Source of the DNA: Mytilinidion resinicola
Taxonomy: Eukaryota; Ascomycota; Dothideomycetes; Mytilinidiales; Mytilinidiaceae
DNA length: 64,000 nucleotides
Direction: 5' to 3'
Assembly: GCF_010093595.1 (NCBI RefSeq)
Contig: NW_022985437.1
Span: 3,007,900-3,071,899 of the forward strand
Shown: piece after piece, positions 11,689 to 23,479 of the stretch
Layout: each line of letters begins with the position of its first letter
Position numbering within the stretch: position 1 is the first letter of the stretch
The notes under the pieces: generated by a model
Told to the model about the DNA's origin: nothing
Seen by the model: the letters and a program-made list of their open reading frames with translations, nothing else
The model's database searches: none
Made by a program: the position numbers and the translations under genes

Positions 11689-12471
11689 TTAGGGTACAAA
11701 GGGCGAAGTAAAGATCTCCGACTCCAAGTCCACCTCTTCCTGATATATCATGAAATTCGGATTGCTGACGTGAGAAAGCTGCAATCCAGGCTCCTCAGGG
11801 GTCTTATTTTCTTCGCCCATCACCTCCTCAAGAGGTACCTCAGCACCCTCTTCGCTCTCTCCAAAGTCACTCTCCACAGGTCCAATAGGGAGGAAACTGG
11901 CAAGAGCCCAAAATTCTGCGTCCAAATTCTCGCCATCTTCAAACGTCATGAAGTCTTGGTCGTTTTGACGGGCCTCCTGCGCCTTCCGTCTGGCCTCCAC
12001 CTCCTTTTCAAGCTCTCCCATCCTCTTCAGACAGGCGTCCAATCTGGAGTCTCCCGCAGAGACATCGGGAATGGCGGCCGATTTCACGCCATTTTGAGCA
12101 ACCAATTGCGCGAGCAGCCAGTTCTGGATCGTGGCGTGCTCCTTGGCTGTGGCTTCCAGGCGTTCCTCAAGGTCTTTCACGTGACGGCAAAGCTCACTGG
12201 TGTGGACGGGCGACGCCGTGGAATCAAACGATTTCGAGTGGGAGAAATCGTCCAAGAGAGGTAACAGACCGTTCAATTTCGGGTAGCAGTCTTGGCGAAC
12301 ATCTTTGGCACAATGATGTCGACAGAACGCGACAGTCAGGCAAGAGAGTAAAGCGATCGCGGAAAGGCGGCGAGGTGTAGAAGCGGTTCGAGGCCATATG
12401 CAGATGGCACAATGGGTCCAAGGTTCATGGCTCGCCTGGCTTGATCGGCGAAGCAGCGGTTCCAAGGCCAT
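11689..12471 (-). CDS. Coiled-coil protein of unknown function, paralogous to 41 kb fragment
   Basis: ORF of 260 codons from ATG 12471; a GTG lies in frame at 12480. Residues about 95-130 and 140-175 are Glu/Lys/Gln-rich and predicted helical (LEERLEATAKEHATIQNWLL). They are followed by QNDQDFMTFEDGENLDAEF and an acidic C-terminus. The same central block occurs at 40963-41295, which fixes the reading frame. The first 70 residues are Cys/Arg-rich and look unlike the rest, so an intron or an upstream frame change is likely near codon 70-80. No recognisable domain. Confidence 0.5.
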   Translation of the reverse strand: MALEPLLRRSSQASHEPWTHCAICIWPRTASTPRRLSAIALLSCLTVAFCRHHCAKDVRQDCYPKLNGLLPLLDDFSHSKSFDSTASPVHTSELCRHVKDLEERLEATAKEHATIQNWLLAQLVAQNGVKSAAIPDVSAGDSRLDACLKRMGELEKEVEARRKAQEARQNDQDFMTFEDGENLDAEFWALASFLPIGPVESDFGESEEGAEVPLEEVMGEENKTPEEPGLQLSHVSNPNFMIYQEEVDLESEIFTSPFVP

Positions 12472-12900
12472 CGTTCTCACATGGGACTGTGACGAAACAA
12501 CGCGATGTTGAAAAAGGCCTCCTTCGGTATCGTACCGAGTGATGCCCGGACACGGCTGGGTTCACGCCAAGTGTGTAGGCAGGCCCTGGTTCTAGCCCTG
12601 CTCGACCGGTTCCAGCTCTTCAACCCTCTCCTGACAAATCTCCAACAGCCTCGTAGCCCTTGCTCTTCACCTCCCCAGGCGGTGGCTCATATCCCTCAGT
12701 ATCTTAGACGATGCCGGTTGACGCAGCGACTTTTGTAATCCGGAGACCAAGATTCCATCGGGAAGGAGAGGGGCACCAGTTGGTGGGTGACCCTTTGACA
12801 AGGTACGATGTTGAACAACGCCTCATCCATCACCGCGCTGGGTGATGACAAGACAAGGTCGGAGTATCGCCATCCTTGCGAAAAAGCTATCATCTCCGTC

Positions 12901-13225
12901 CTACCAGCGGCCTATTCCACAGTCATTGTGCCTAATCTTGAAGCGGCGGTTGTCGACGCGGCCGTCTTCGCGGTAGGTGTTGCTCTGGCGGGGTCCCTTT
13001 TCTCCACGAGGTTCTTCACGGGCGGTCGTCGGATGTCTGTACGGAGATCTGGATCGAGATCTGGATCGGTAGCGCTCGGGCTTTCCATTGAAGGGACTAG
13101 GTGACTGCGAATCCGAAGGATGAATCAACATAGGTGTTGGTTTGAGGTCGAGAGAGCACTTTTGTCGCAGCCTCGACAGGTCGCTCGACGACCTCGCCGT
13201 TGGGGCCTGAGTTGCGACGATACAT
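12901..13225 (-). pseudogene. SR-rich protein, frame broken
   Basis: ATG 13225 reads MYRRNSGPNGEVVERPVEAA to a TAG about 42 codons on. Immediately after, another frame continues SPFNGKPERYRSRSRSRSPY and then a charged tail with YREDGRVDNRRFK. The switch suggests a one-base indel or unrecognised intron. RS repeats are typical of splicing regulators, but the identity is unknown. Confidence 0.4.
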
Positions 13226-13561
13226 GACTGCTGGCTCAAACCGCCCGGTGAAAGGGCTCAAGGGAAGCTAGAGGAGGGTGATCTCGTCTAAACTGAGCTC
13301 TGCTCGTCAGATAGTGCGACCTTGAACGAAGGGTAAATGTTGAAGGAAGTAGCGTAGGGTGGACAGCAGTAAGAGCAGATGTGACTGGTGAAGCATGGGG
13401 TGAAGGCAACAATAGCTCCGCACGGTGTAGAGTTTTTCCGGGCCCACAATGAGGTCAATTAAAGCGTGCAACTCATAGCCTCCACCCCAGCTTGTCTACT
13501 CGCTGTCAAAACAACGACCGTCACAGCCACATCCACATCAAGAACCACATTCACACACACA

Positions 13562-14070
13562 ATGTCACTCTTCCGCAACACCAGATCCTCGGCCATCGTG
13601 GCAACAGACGACCCCGCCCGCTTCAGGACAGGGGCGCCCGTGCTGGTCGACCACGCGCACGCCCTGGGGGAGATGACGCAGTGGAACAACGTCGAGGCGC
13701 GCGAAACCGCCCTCAAAAATTTGAACGACCAGACGGAGGACATCCTCTGGCACATGAAGAAGGTAATAGCCCCTGGACTTGCGCGTAATATGTCTCAATA
13801 GCTAACCTGTCTGTGCCACCAGCTCGTGCGTAAGTTCGAGGCCATCGCGGCGTACTGGGGGTGGTGATCGGGGTGTTGGCGTCGCTGGTAAGGCTATTCT
13901 CTACTCTGAGCTTCGCTCTGCGTTCATTCATTCCGTAATACAAGTACACTAACGCTAAGTATAGGTTCTTTGGGCTCGGCGTGCGGCGAGAGGGGGACAT
14001 TTACATCATGGGAGCTGGTGTTTTGGGGGGACGGAAGACGGTCTGGAGCGCCCTCGGGCTTGTTGATTTT
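13562..14070 (+). pseudogene. Three-exon gene, frameshifted before a membrane segment
   Basis: Exon 1 13562-13762 (67 codons, MSLFRNTRSSAIVATDDPAR...), intron 13763-13822, exon 2 13823-13887, intron 13888-13964 (branch CTAACG, acceptor TATAG), exon 3 from 13965. Exon 1 ends in an amphipathic helix (ALKNLNDQTEDILWHMKK). In exon 2 the frame reads KFEAIAAYWGW and stops at TGA 13865. One extra G in the G5 run just before it would instead give a hydrophobic stretch, VVIGVLASL, joining in frame across intron 2 to VLWARR. The native protein therefore probably ended in a tail-anchor-like membrane segment. The shift may be a mutation or a homopolymer sequencing error. Family not recognised. Confidence 0.5.
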
Positions 14071-14459
14071 GTATAATTGTCGTACTTCTAGAATAGAACC
14101 GTCCTCGCCCTCTCTTTCACACATCCTTCTATTCATCGTGATGCCTGCTATGAAGTGAATTTCATTCCTGAATTGTAGGCTACCTTGATCATGATTGATT
14201 CACAGTTGACGCCGTTTGGAGTTCTCTGATGCATTCATTCGGATTGAAGATGCATGTCACAAGCAACAGAGCCCCAATTTAATACCTGGCAAACGAATCG
14301 GTTTTCTGCCGTCTTCATACTGTAAGGGGTCCTTGAGATCGGGAAAGGATATGGGTCAATATGACAGAAATGAGAAAGCAGATGTTTGGTATTCAGACTA
14401 TCCTTTCACGATTTCGCATCTTAGAAGCTTTCCCTAAGTCTCCAGCACAGGTATATCGC

Positions 14460-15450
14460 TCCTCGAGCTTCATTCTTGCATGCGTTGTATCACTGTGAGG
14501 AGTAGCTCAGCCAGCACGTAGCTGGTCAGCCAATCGGCGGTCTGATTTCAATTGCGGGGATGTGACCTTCCCATTTTCATTAAAGAGCGGAGGTAATACG
14601 CTTCGAATGATATATATAGCACTATTTGAACTACATTCTTTGCATGCTCGATACCGCCGCGGGGATTAGCTCAGCCCACAGATATCCGCATAGCCAGAAG
14701 GCGGCGTGATTCCGGTTGCGTTGATGCTAAGGTCCCGTCTTTTTTTAAATATTGCAGGTTATCAGTTTGAAAATGGTATTTGATTGCTAGAGCTCCGCTT
14801 TTGCATGCTGAATGCCGTCGTGGGGAGTAGCTCAGCCAGCATGGATCTGGCTCGTCAAAAGGATGTCTGATTCCTGTGGCATCGATGTCAGATTTCGTTC
14901 CTATTGAATACTGCAGGTTGCCAGTTTAAGAACTCGGAGATACCACTACTCGAGCTCCGCTCTTGCGGGCTCGATGCCACCATGAGGGACAGCCTAGTGA
15001 GCAGGTAGCCGCTTGTTGAATTTTCCGCATTATTGGTTTGAGGAAACGAATATAAGGCTGCTCGAGCTCCATTCTTGCGCCCTCGATACCACCATGGGGA
15101 GTAGCTCAGCGAACAGGTAGCTAGCCAGTCAAAAGACTGTGTGATTCCCGTAGCGTCGAGGTGGAATTCCCGTTTGCTTGCCGCTCTTGCATTCTCGATA
15201 TCATCGTAGGGAGTAGCCCAGCAAGCACGCAGCTGGCCGGTCAAAATATTGTCTGATTCCTGAGGCGTCGACGTCAAATTCACATTTTCATTGGATTCCG
15301 CAAGTCATACGTTGAGGAACACGTGTATGTTAGCACTTAGTTACTACGTTTTACCACTCGATACCACCGTGAAGAATGGCTCAACCAGCAGGTAGCTGGT
15401 TAGCCAAGTGGATATCTGATTCCCGTCAAGCCGGAGCGCTGCAACGCTAA
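14460..15450 (+). repeat. Tandem array of seven tRNA-like / SINE-like units
   Basis: Seven imperfect units centre on AGTAGCTCAG-like boxes at about 14501, 14665, 14826, 14986, 15100, 15212 and 15374, with spacing of about 160 or 112 bp. The pattern is CTCGATACCACC, then GGGGAGTAGCTCAGCCAGC, a loop, GCTGG, CAGTCAAAAG, TCTGATTCC and finally GGCGTCGA. TAGCTCAGCCAG matches the Pol III A box TRGCNNARYNGG at 11 of 12 positions. TGATTCC stands where a B box would be. CCAGC/GCTGG forms a hairpin in several units, and the CTCGAT...GTCGAG ends pair, with changes on both sides in different units. Confidence 0.7.
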
Positions 15451-17350
15451 AGTTCAAAATTTTACCCTTCAGACTGCCGGCCCAGATTTGCCTCGGATTT
15501 TGCCCAGGTTTCCGTTCCGAATTTCTCCGTAAACGCCATGCTCATCGCCGCCATCGCCGCAGTTACAGGGGACACGTTGTCGCGACTGTGAGGTCGAAAT
15601 AAGCTTTTGCGCGGCGCGGGCCGGACTCAGGGATCGCTCGGGCGGCAGCGGCGCGATTGGCGAGGCTTGTCATACCCTATTGCGACCACCATCCTGCTCA
15701 AGCCAAGGGACGAAACGACAAGGACAATATGCTGTACGACACCGAGGTGCTCGTGGGGATGGGATGCGCGATCGGGATTCCTGTCTCGGGAGGCGTGCGG
15801 CGTGTCGAGGCCACGGTGGCGTGCGTGACAGCGATGTCTGCGGCGTTGACATGCGAAGGAGGGTCGTGAGGAAGGCTGGTTTGGGATTGTGCTGTGCGTG
15901 ACAGTTGGGAGCGCGCCCAAGATGGAGGATACGGTCACGTGCGCGAGCTGTGTGAAGTTTCCCGCAGATTTGCGGCGCGTGTTTGTTGGAAACCTGGGCC
16001 AAATTCCAGGCAACCTTTTCAACGCGTGATGGGTGGATGATAAATATCAGCATGGCCTTTTCCATTTGAATCGGGATCGTGGGCGTGTTAGCGAGAGCGT
16101 AGACCCAGCGAAGAACAGGCTACTTTTGGCTGATTGAGCACCTTCCAGCTGGGCCACTCGCGGTGATGGCGAGCAATAGCGGAAGCCATGTAGTGAGACA
16201 TCCGAGCTGACGCTTGAACCCATAGCTTTAATATTTCTTAAGGACGTAAAGGCCGATGTGGTGGCAATCGGGCTATCCTGACTAGCTGTACGATTCTTAG
16301 CTGGGCTATTCCTTGCGGTGGTGTCAAGCGATCAAGAATCGGACCAGTGCAGTGGCATATCCAGGTGCCCACATGTATGACCTGGTACTGTATACGCGCA
16401 TTCCTGACCTCCGCATAGATAGCATTCCCGGAAGAGCGTCTCGGCCGCTTGGAAGCTTGATTCGAAGTATCTTATTTCTTGCTGTATTCTGCTGCCAGGC
16501 GATGGACGGTTTGTGCGGGAGGTATGAGAGGAGTGAGAGGAGGCTGTCGAAGGCTTGGAACCTACGCGTTCGTCAGTCAACTGGAAGCCACGCAGGATGA
16601 CGGGAGATGACTTGCGCCGATGGGGAGAAGTTTGGCAAGTGCGACAGTGTGAGCCGTAGGATTTCAGCTCCCACGCACCGCTGGTTATACACCACTTCTG
16701 TCGCATGGCTCAGGGACCGCCTCGCTCCATGAAGATGCCACACAGCTTCCCGTCTGGTGATTGGTTCTTTGTTGGTAGACGTCGTCGGGACGGCCTCGGG
16801 AGCGTGCGCATCGGGGTGGAGGTTCGGGGAGGAAGGTTCTGGCATTTGGCGCAGAGAGATATCCGACAATGCGGCTGGTGGAGGCGATTAATGGTGGGTG
16901 TATATGTTGTGGTTGCTGATGCGTGGGACGTGTAGGTGACAATGGCGCGGTTGAACTGCGGCGGTGATCCTGATGCTGAGTCTGAGACCGCCAGGCGCAG
17001 GGGTGGCAGACAGTATGCAGGTCACGACCAAAAGCGCAAGACTTGAATCACAATTCGGGCTACATTACGATGTTCGCTCCGGATTTCATGGTGTGAGAAG
17101 GAAAAGCTGAACTAGGCCGTGTTTTATTACAAAATGAAGCTCAAGAAAGACCACCGAGGGATTGCCCACTGTCTCCAAATCCGCAGCAAAACCTCATCTC
17201 CAGACGTCTCGATTGCGCGTCCTAGCACCCCGCTCGAATTGTAGAGTGTTGATTAGGATTTTTTGGAGCGGAGACTGTCTAGAACACCGGAATCGCATCG
17301 ACTGTTCGCTCTTTCTGCGCATCGTCAGCTTTATGCCTACCACCCCAGAC
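15451..17350. other. Intergenic with one dispersed copy of the tRNA-like repeat
   Basis: No credible gene on either strand. At about 16270-16400 the minus strand matches the units at 57.4-57.8 kb and, more weakly, the 14.5-15.4 kb array (the plus strand reads GGTGGTGTCAAGCGATCAAG). Confidence 0.35.
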
Positions 17351-17668
17351 ACTCGGGTTGTAACAGCTACAACCTAGGATCAACAACTCATACGGTTCAC
17401 GGTCACCTACGTACAGGCACTCCCCCTCTTTTCTCTCCTTAATTCTCGTTCTTCTTCATTGATTGGTTGCTGCTAACGCGCACTCAGCGTGGCGAGGTCC
17501 TCTGTTCAGCTACAACAGGTTTCTCTCAGCTGGGTTCGTTCCTTTCAGCTGGCCTCTATTCAGCTGAGCTGATAAGACCTAGGGGGTGGGCCATTTCCTA
17601 TTAGTATATATTCGGCCCGTACGGCCACTACAATACAAGCAGAGTTCACATCAATTTTCAACCTGAGT
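17351..17668 (-). mobile_element. Short non-autonomous element, copy 3 (318 bp), 5-bp target duplication
   Basis: Read on the minus strand, the element starts ACTCAGGTTG and ends CAACCCGAGT, flanked on both sides by the same 5 bp (CAGAC on the plus strand, 17346-17350 and 17669-17673). It shares termini, an AGTATATATTC/TATATATACTAG block and an array of CAGCTG motifs with the copies at 39810 and 56917, but is longer and more divergent. Confidence 0.7.
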
Positions 17669-17770
17669 CAGACAGTTGCAAGGCGCGGAGGAAGAAAACA
17701 AGAACTACACCAATCTACGGCGTGCTGGAACAGACGAACCTTGTGAAGGTGGTGCCGAACTATGCTAATT

Positions 17771-17932
17771 CTACGCCATGTCGTCCATCTCGATATCTTC
17801 TTGGCCTTGACGGCCGACTCCGCAGCACAAGACACGCCAGCGGCGCGGGATCAGACATGCGACCGCAAGCACCATGCCGATCGTGAAAAACAAAATGAGC
17901 GCGATGGCGGTATGTATGTCGAGGGGCAGCAT
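17771..17932 (-). CDS. Small single-pass membrane protein, 53 aa
   Basis: From ATG 17932 (preceded by CCAAAA, a good fungal start context): MLPLDIH, then a 21-residue hydrophobic segment (TAIALILFFTIGMVLAVACL), then RRWR, a CC pair and an acidic tail ending DDMA. The topology suggests a lumenal or extracellular N-terminus with the basic, Cys-rich side in the cytosol. The frame extends upstream to 18097 without coding character. No family recognised; a chance ORF cannot be excluded. Confidence 0.4.
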   Translation of the reverse strand: MLPLDIHTAIALILFFTIGMVLAVACLIPRRWRVLCCGVGRQGQEDIEMDDMA

Positions 17933-18059
17933 TTTTGGCGCGTGTGCGAGGATGTGGTATTGAAGCAGTGTAATTAGGGTGTCTGTAGAGTGCGGTTTGT
18001 GATGAACGAGAGTGTGTTGAGCGGTTTTCGAGTCTGCCGATGCCGTGGCCCAAGGCGTT

Positions 18060-19800
18060 GACCGAAGGCCTGTTCGCGGGGCTGGCACGTGTAACAACTT
18101 AGTAATAAGGATTTTCCCAGTGGAGCATAAAATACAATTTCTTTCAATCTACTCACGCGTCAGGACTGGATCGCGACTTGGAAAATGGAGCCTGATCTCG
18201 GGCGGGAGTATCAACACTACGGTCCGAAATGTTCGATGGCCGGAGTGCAAAAGCTACCAAAATAGAGATCAATGGAGGGACTAAGACACATTGATGATGA
18301 TGACGCCCATAGCTATAAGTGTATGATACATAACTTTTGTTTCCTGCTGCGCCCCGGCATACTAACGCCGCGTCGTGACAGACAGCTCCACCATACCCTA
18401 CATGTAGGTGTGCAGCATTAAGGAGAGTAGTTGGCCATCAGCACCACAAGCTGTGAGGATCTCTGCACCTCCCACCATGGTCCTGCGGAATACGCCATTT
18501 GCAGACACCACTCGCCAACTCCCAGGACCATACCTGCGTTTCGCACAGCCTGTTGATCTCCCTCTCGACCATCCATCCTCACCCTCCGTTGCTTTGCAGC
18601 GACGAAGTTACCACTGTCCACCCTGATTCTCCTCTGGGGCTTGAGCGTAAAAGATATACCCTTCGTAAAATTCGCTTACGCTAGTGGCCCAACAAGTCGG
18701 CGATCTTGCCAGCAGCGTCGGCCCTTGCAGTTACAATCACGCGATCAGTGCTCAACGACCATTGGCCAATCATTGCGGGAGATGAGCCGCTTGAGTTTCA
18801 CCCCGGCTTTCGACGGAGGGCTCACTGATGTCCCTCCCGCAGATATTTCCGCGATATCACTGCTTGTAGATCGTACAGACGTGTGCAGATCATAAATCAT
18901 GCAAAACCTAGTAAAGCCAATGCCTCTTCTCGTGGGAATTGGTGATATTTCCACTTTGGCTTTGGAGGAATAGATAGAGCTTCCTTTGAAACTGCATGCT
19001 GGTCAATATCCTCAAGAACATACTATCCGTCTCCATGTGGATCTGGGATTTCTTTGCGAATATGCATCACAGCGGGCTACTGCATCATTCTGGAGGAACA
19101 GGCACTGAATTAGGTCCTAGTAGATAACGCTTTCAATTCGATAGCTAAGGTATGAGCTCGTCCAGTCCGTTATCCACTGAGTTCGCTCCTACGCCCATTC
19201 TCCTTCACCTGCACTTTACACACCCACTCTGCTTGCTGGAGTCCTGCCTTGAGGAGCGCTTCGGAAAGTGGATGGCGTTGCTGAGGTTGTCTTACCGTCT
19301 ATCGCCCATTCTTCGGACTTCTTCTGCTGAAACTGTGCCGGGTTGCGCCGTAATGGATGCTGAGCTTCTATGAATGGACAGAGTGGATACGCCGCAGCCG
19401 CTCGTTGTTAGCAATGTCGAGCCTCGCTTTCCCAGCTTTTTCCAGCTATAATGGAAATCGTGGATTTGAGTCCCTTGCGCAAGATGAATGTACTGTGTGG
19501 GAAGCGAAAGCATTGCTCGTCTTCTCTCACCCCCGCCCGTTCCCTTTACCTTGGGTTGAGTACGTCCTATTAGTAACTTGCGTTTACTGCCCAATTGACT
19601 TCGATCGTTTCCCTACTCGTGAACACAGCGAGAGCGGCTGTTGTCCTCGTGAACCTGTTGTATTACACTACGATCGAGTAAGGCTATCCTAGGTCTCAAA
19701 AGAATGTCGCCCTCGAAGCAAAAGCGGCACTCTAAATATACCCAGCGAGCGCCCAACTCCACCCGCACCATCTGCCATCCACGAGTCCCAACACCATGTT
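18060..19800. other. No supported gene
   Basis: Only short overlapping frames on both strands, with no splice, promoter or domain support. Confidence 0.3.
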
Positions 19801-19806
19801 GTTCTT

Positions 19807-20265
19807 TTAATCGTATCTGTTGCCAAGTCCCATCATGGGGAAGTAGCCTTGTCTTTGACAGCCCAAACGAGATGTTGAGTGCAATAGGCATTGCTGTGCA
19901 GTTTGCTGGTTTTCACTATGCCGTGGTGCACCGCCAACCTTCACACACACATGGACACCTCTTCCACTACATGTGGTCACGCCTTCCAGCTCAATCGCTC
20001 GACCCAGACTCGTAGAACGCTCTGCTGGAAGTTCATGATCTTCTCGAAAGACTGCTGTTTCATCGGGAGTAGATACCGCCATCATGGGGAAGTACCCTTG
20101 TCCTCGACTCGTAGCATCTGCTTCTGGAAGGTCATGATCCCCACGAAAGTCTGCCGCTTAGTCCCGCGTAGATGTCTCGGTCATCGGGAAGTAGCCTTGT
20201 CCACAAGTCACCTCGTACCTGCCCTGGAGACTGAACTCGCCGGGGACGGCCGTCTTAGCGAACAT
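19807..20265 (-). pseudogene. Protein with 33-residue tandem repeats, one internal stop
   Basis: From ATG 20265 the minus frame reads MFAKTAVPGEFSLQGRYEVT and then two repeats of about 33 residues, each beginning QGYFPM and containing an AxFRxDHxLPxAxxTS segment. The first repeat has an in-frame TAA at 20158-20160 (D*AADF versus DETAVF in the second). The DNA period is about 99 bp. The frame stays open after the second repeat to 19807. No family recognised. Confidence 0.45.
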
Positions 20266-20408
20266 ATTCTCTCTTCAGACGCTCGAATGCGTTAGAGCGC
20301 CCTGATCTTGATCGACTGGGCATATGGCCTCCAGTCCAATGACGAAGCCCTTCACATCTTTACAGGCGTCCTTGTCAACGTGGCAGCCTCCAGGCTAGCA
20401 CTTCTCCA

Positions 20409-20519
20409 GACGAAGAGACGTTTGTCGAGGTACTGCGCTTTGACGTTAGCATTAACGTTGCAAAACTCTCAATCACTTTAAAAGCACACTTTCTTTAGCT
20501 CTAGTTGAACTCGAGGCAT
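20409..20519 (-). pseudogene. SmG fragment: exon 1, intron, truncated exon 2
   Basis: Exon 1 20490-20519 (MPRVQLELKK). Intron 20433-20489 with ATGCTAACG branch and GCGCAG acceptor. Exon 2 reads YLDKRLFV and then ends abruptly at about 20409 in unrelated sequence. It is the same module as the array at 1-1281, about 19 kb away and in the same orientation. Confidence 0.7.
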
Positions 20520-20538
20520 TTTGCAGGATCGTTTGTGC

Positions 20539-20890
20539 TCAGATGAGGACAGGTATTGCGAAGATGGTGAAATTACGATGTCGAGAAGAATACATTGCAA
20601 TCGGAACCGCAGAGAGAATTGATGGTGTGCCTGCAGGTTTCGGCAAAACTCCGCGTGACGACAGTGGTGGTTTCGCAGGTGGAGGTATTCGGGCCATTGC
20701 GCGCGTGGTGGCGATATGATTAGCTAGCGGTGTTGGAGGAGGTGCAATCAGAAGCTTCACAATGGGTACGTCGTCCCTAGTCGTCGTCGGAAACCCCGAT
20801 TCCTTGAGCCTGCGGGTTCGCATGGCGCTTCTCATCACTAACTTCCGGACTTTGGCCGGCGTAGAACCTCAATGGTTCCAGGACGCCATT
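20539..20890 (-). CDS. Coding-like fragment 5' of SmG remnant
   Basis: A minus frame ending at 20539 contains RKLVMRSAMRTRRLKESGFP followed by Pro/Ala-rich sequence. An overlapping frame reads APNGVLEPLRFYAGQSPE, which resembles a GPNG-containing segment in exon 1 of the 2503-4051 gene. The two frames compete and neither is complete. Confidence 0.3.
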
Positions 20891-20899
20891 CGGAGCATT

Positions 20900-23440
20900 C
20901 CGTAGAGGCAGGCTGCTTGGCTAAGCGGGAGACCTAGAAGATCGCTAAGCTAGCAGTCGGTACTGCTTATGAGATTGAAAACAGCCGCCGTTGTTCGCCA
21001 TAGGTGCTGGTCTCTGAACTTGGTACCTCTACTCCCTGGGCTTCCCTCGAACTCGTCGCGCGCTTGCGGGTCTGGCGCATGGCGGGCATTCTTGGTGGCG
21101 ACCGAATATCGCCCCTCTCCATGATGTACAGCGAAGTTGCTGCATCTATGATCCGCCATCTCAAAAAGGATATAACACAGCTCCAGTAGAATCCGCTGTA
21201 TCCAAAAAGATAGTGCAGAGCTCCGAGTTACAGGTCGCATATGATCGATGCTTTCCACTTTGGGCTGCCACACGTAGCAATCAAGTATCGTACAGGTAGC
21301 TAGAGCTTGTGTAGGGACTGGAGACGACAAGAGTAGAGAGGCCTCCGGCTCTGCGGGAGTGAGCGTTTGGATAATTCGGCGTGGCTTTCGCGTTGTTTCA
21401 TTTGAGGGATGGCCAGAGCTATGCAATCGTTGCTGTTTTGGACGCGGGCCGCGGACTTTGCCATACGTAGGGGTTGCCAGAGGCGGTTCGATCACCGGCA
21501 AGGGTGAATACGATGCTCATGACGATGGGGATCTAGTCGGATGTGCGATGTCGAGCCAAGGGCGGTCGCTCTAGGTTGTCATCAGCGTGGCTTGCGGGCA
21601 AGACAACGTGTGGATGTGGACTGAAGCGACGTATTGCGCTGCGGAGCTCAGAGGGAAAAGACAGCGCGAATGCTAAAGGTAGGCTATCCAGGATTGAGGT
21701 TGGTGACGGAGCGGTAGTGTGCGCGGAGTCGTCAACAGCCGCGGCTAGAGGCTAGTTTGGCATGACCGTCACTACGCCAGCATGAAGCAGCCGGCCCCCA
21801 TCGGCGCGGACAGCGCATACGACGCGATCTAGGAAGGCCCAAGAATCCGCCGCAGCAGCAGATGGAAGCAATCAATGCAATAGACGTACCGCAGCCAGCC
21901 CGCTAACGAGTGTTTCGATGCACGATCGTTTAAAAGCATGTTCGTGAGTCAAAGGGACCAATCATTTCAGCTTGCAAGCCTAACGATACGACAAAATGCA
22001 CTGCATTGAACGTACGCGTATATTCTGCTGTATACAAAATTTCATTTTCTACCTAGCTCCCCAAGCCGCTATTGGAAACTTGCGTGGAACCGGGCATCAC
22101 GTATGGCGATGCTATTGCAAGATTGCTTTACCTTCGAGAGCCGAAACCCCAGAACTATAGTCCCCATTTCACGAGAATGACAGAACAGGAAAGTCGATTG
22201 CTATTTCCGGTTTCGATCAACCGTAAACTAAATGAGCAGCAAACACGGACAAGTCAGCCAAAGGCCTACTTATGTCCGCATATTTGTTCCACTTGTCCAG
22301 CCTAAACACAGTGACTTGCACTGTGTCTAGAGCCAGACGGCGGTTTTGTTCTACGACGAGCCGGCTACGGTACGGATACTTGAAACGTCCGGCCGTATAG
22401 ACTCAACTTAGGTTCATCGTTGTGGGTAGAGTGAGATGTGAAGCTTTCAAAAACTAGGAGACTTGTACTGAGTCTACGCGCTAGTCGATGGCCCTGCTCG
22501 CCCCATTTAGACAACCGCTAGGAAACACATCACCTGCTGGATAATTGCTAGGAACGAGGTTTTCGCATTCCGATCGGAGAAATGAAGAGTACCTATGTAG
22601 TAGTCAGCGACGTACTCTCAAAGGTTCTTGAGGATTGTCCCAAACGCATTCCTCAATACCCAGGCGGCCCCCTTGGAACCATTTTCCTTGTTTCTTGCCC
22701 ATAACGATAGCCGAAGACTAGATTGCCAATGTCCTTCGTACAATAGTAAGTGGTGCCTTGGCTCATCACTGGCAGGATGCCGGCTGCTGATTGGACTGAA
22801 AGCTTCTCTCGTTAAGTTGACGGATCTGGATGCAAAAGTGTTAACTAGATTCATGCACCAGCTGACTGTGATCAAGGCCATGCACATTCATTCCCTCATA
22901 CATTTTGACGTGACAGGGTTGTCGACATAACGTGTTCGGTAAATCGATAGTATGTTGATGTAATCATCAGGGAAAATGGAAGCAAGAGACATTGAAGATG
23001 CACTTACTTCTCAGTCATACGAAGAATCCACCCAATAGATCGCCGCGATGATTGAGATTCTACGGTCGTTGTTTCCAAGGATGACTCTTACTCTATGCCA
23101 TTCACACTAAAGGTAGCCGATACAGCAGACGGCCCGATTCCTATGCCACCCATAGGCTGGACGAGGAGACGTTAGCTCGGGTTTTAGAAGAGGAAGTCAG
23201 TAATGGGAGGCTCTTCCATCCTTAGGAGGCGGCTCTCACAGTCCGCAGCCTGAATCGTTCCGCTATCGCCTTACGATGCCGCCCATCTTTCCCCTGGAGA
23301 TCATGTTAGCTGAGTTCAAAATCCTATGGGTACGTAAAAGTGGTCTGATGGAGTTCCTCATATCGGCAAAATGTTTGTCCTCAGGAGTTAAGACCATGCA
23401 TAATTGAAAAGCACGATCACTCGGACTAATAAATATAGAA
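20900..23440. other. Unassigned, AT-rich toward the right end
   Basis: Overlapping frames on both strands at 22618-22930 are about equally plausible, and I cannot decide between them. Nothing else is supported. Confidence 0.3.
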
Positions 23441-23479
23441 TCACAGGAAACGTCAAAGCAGCGAGGGAATGGAGCTGAA

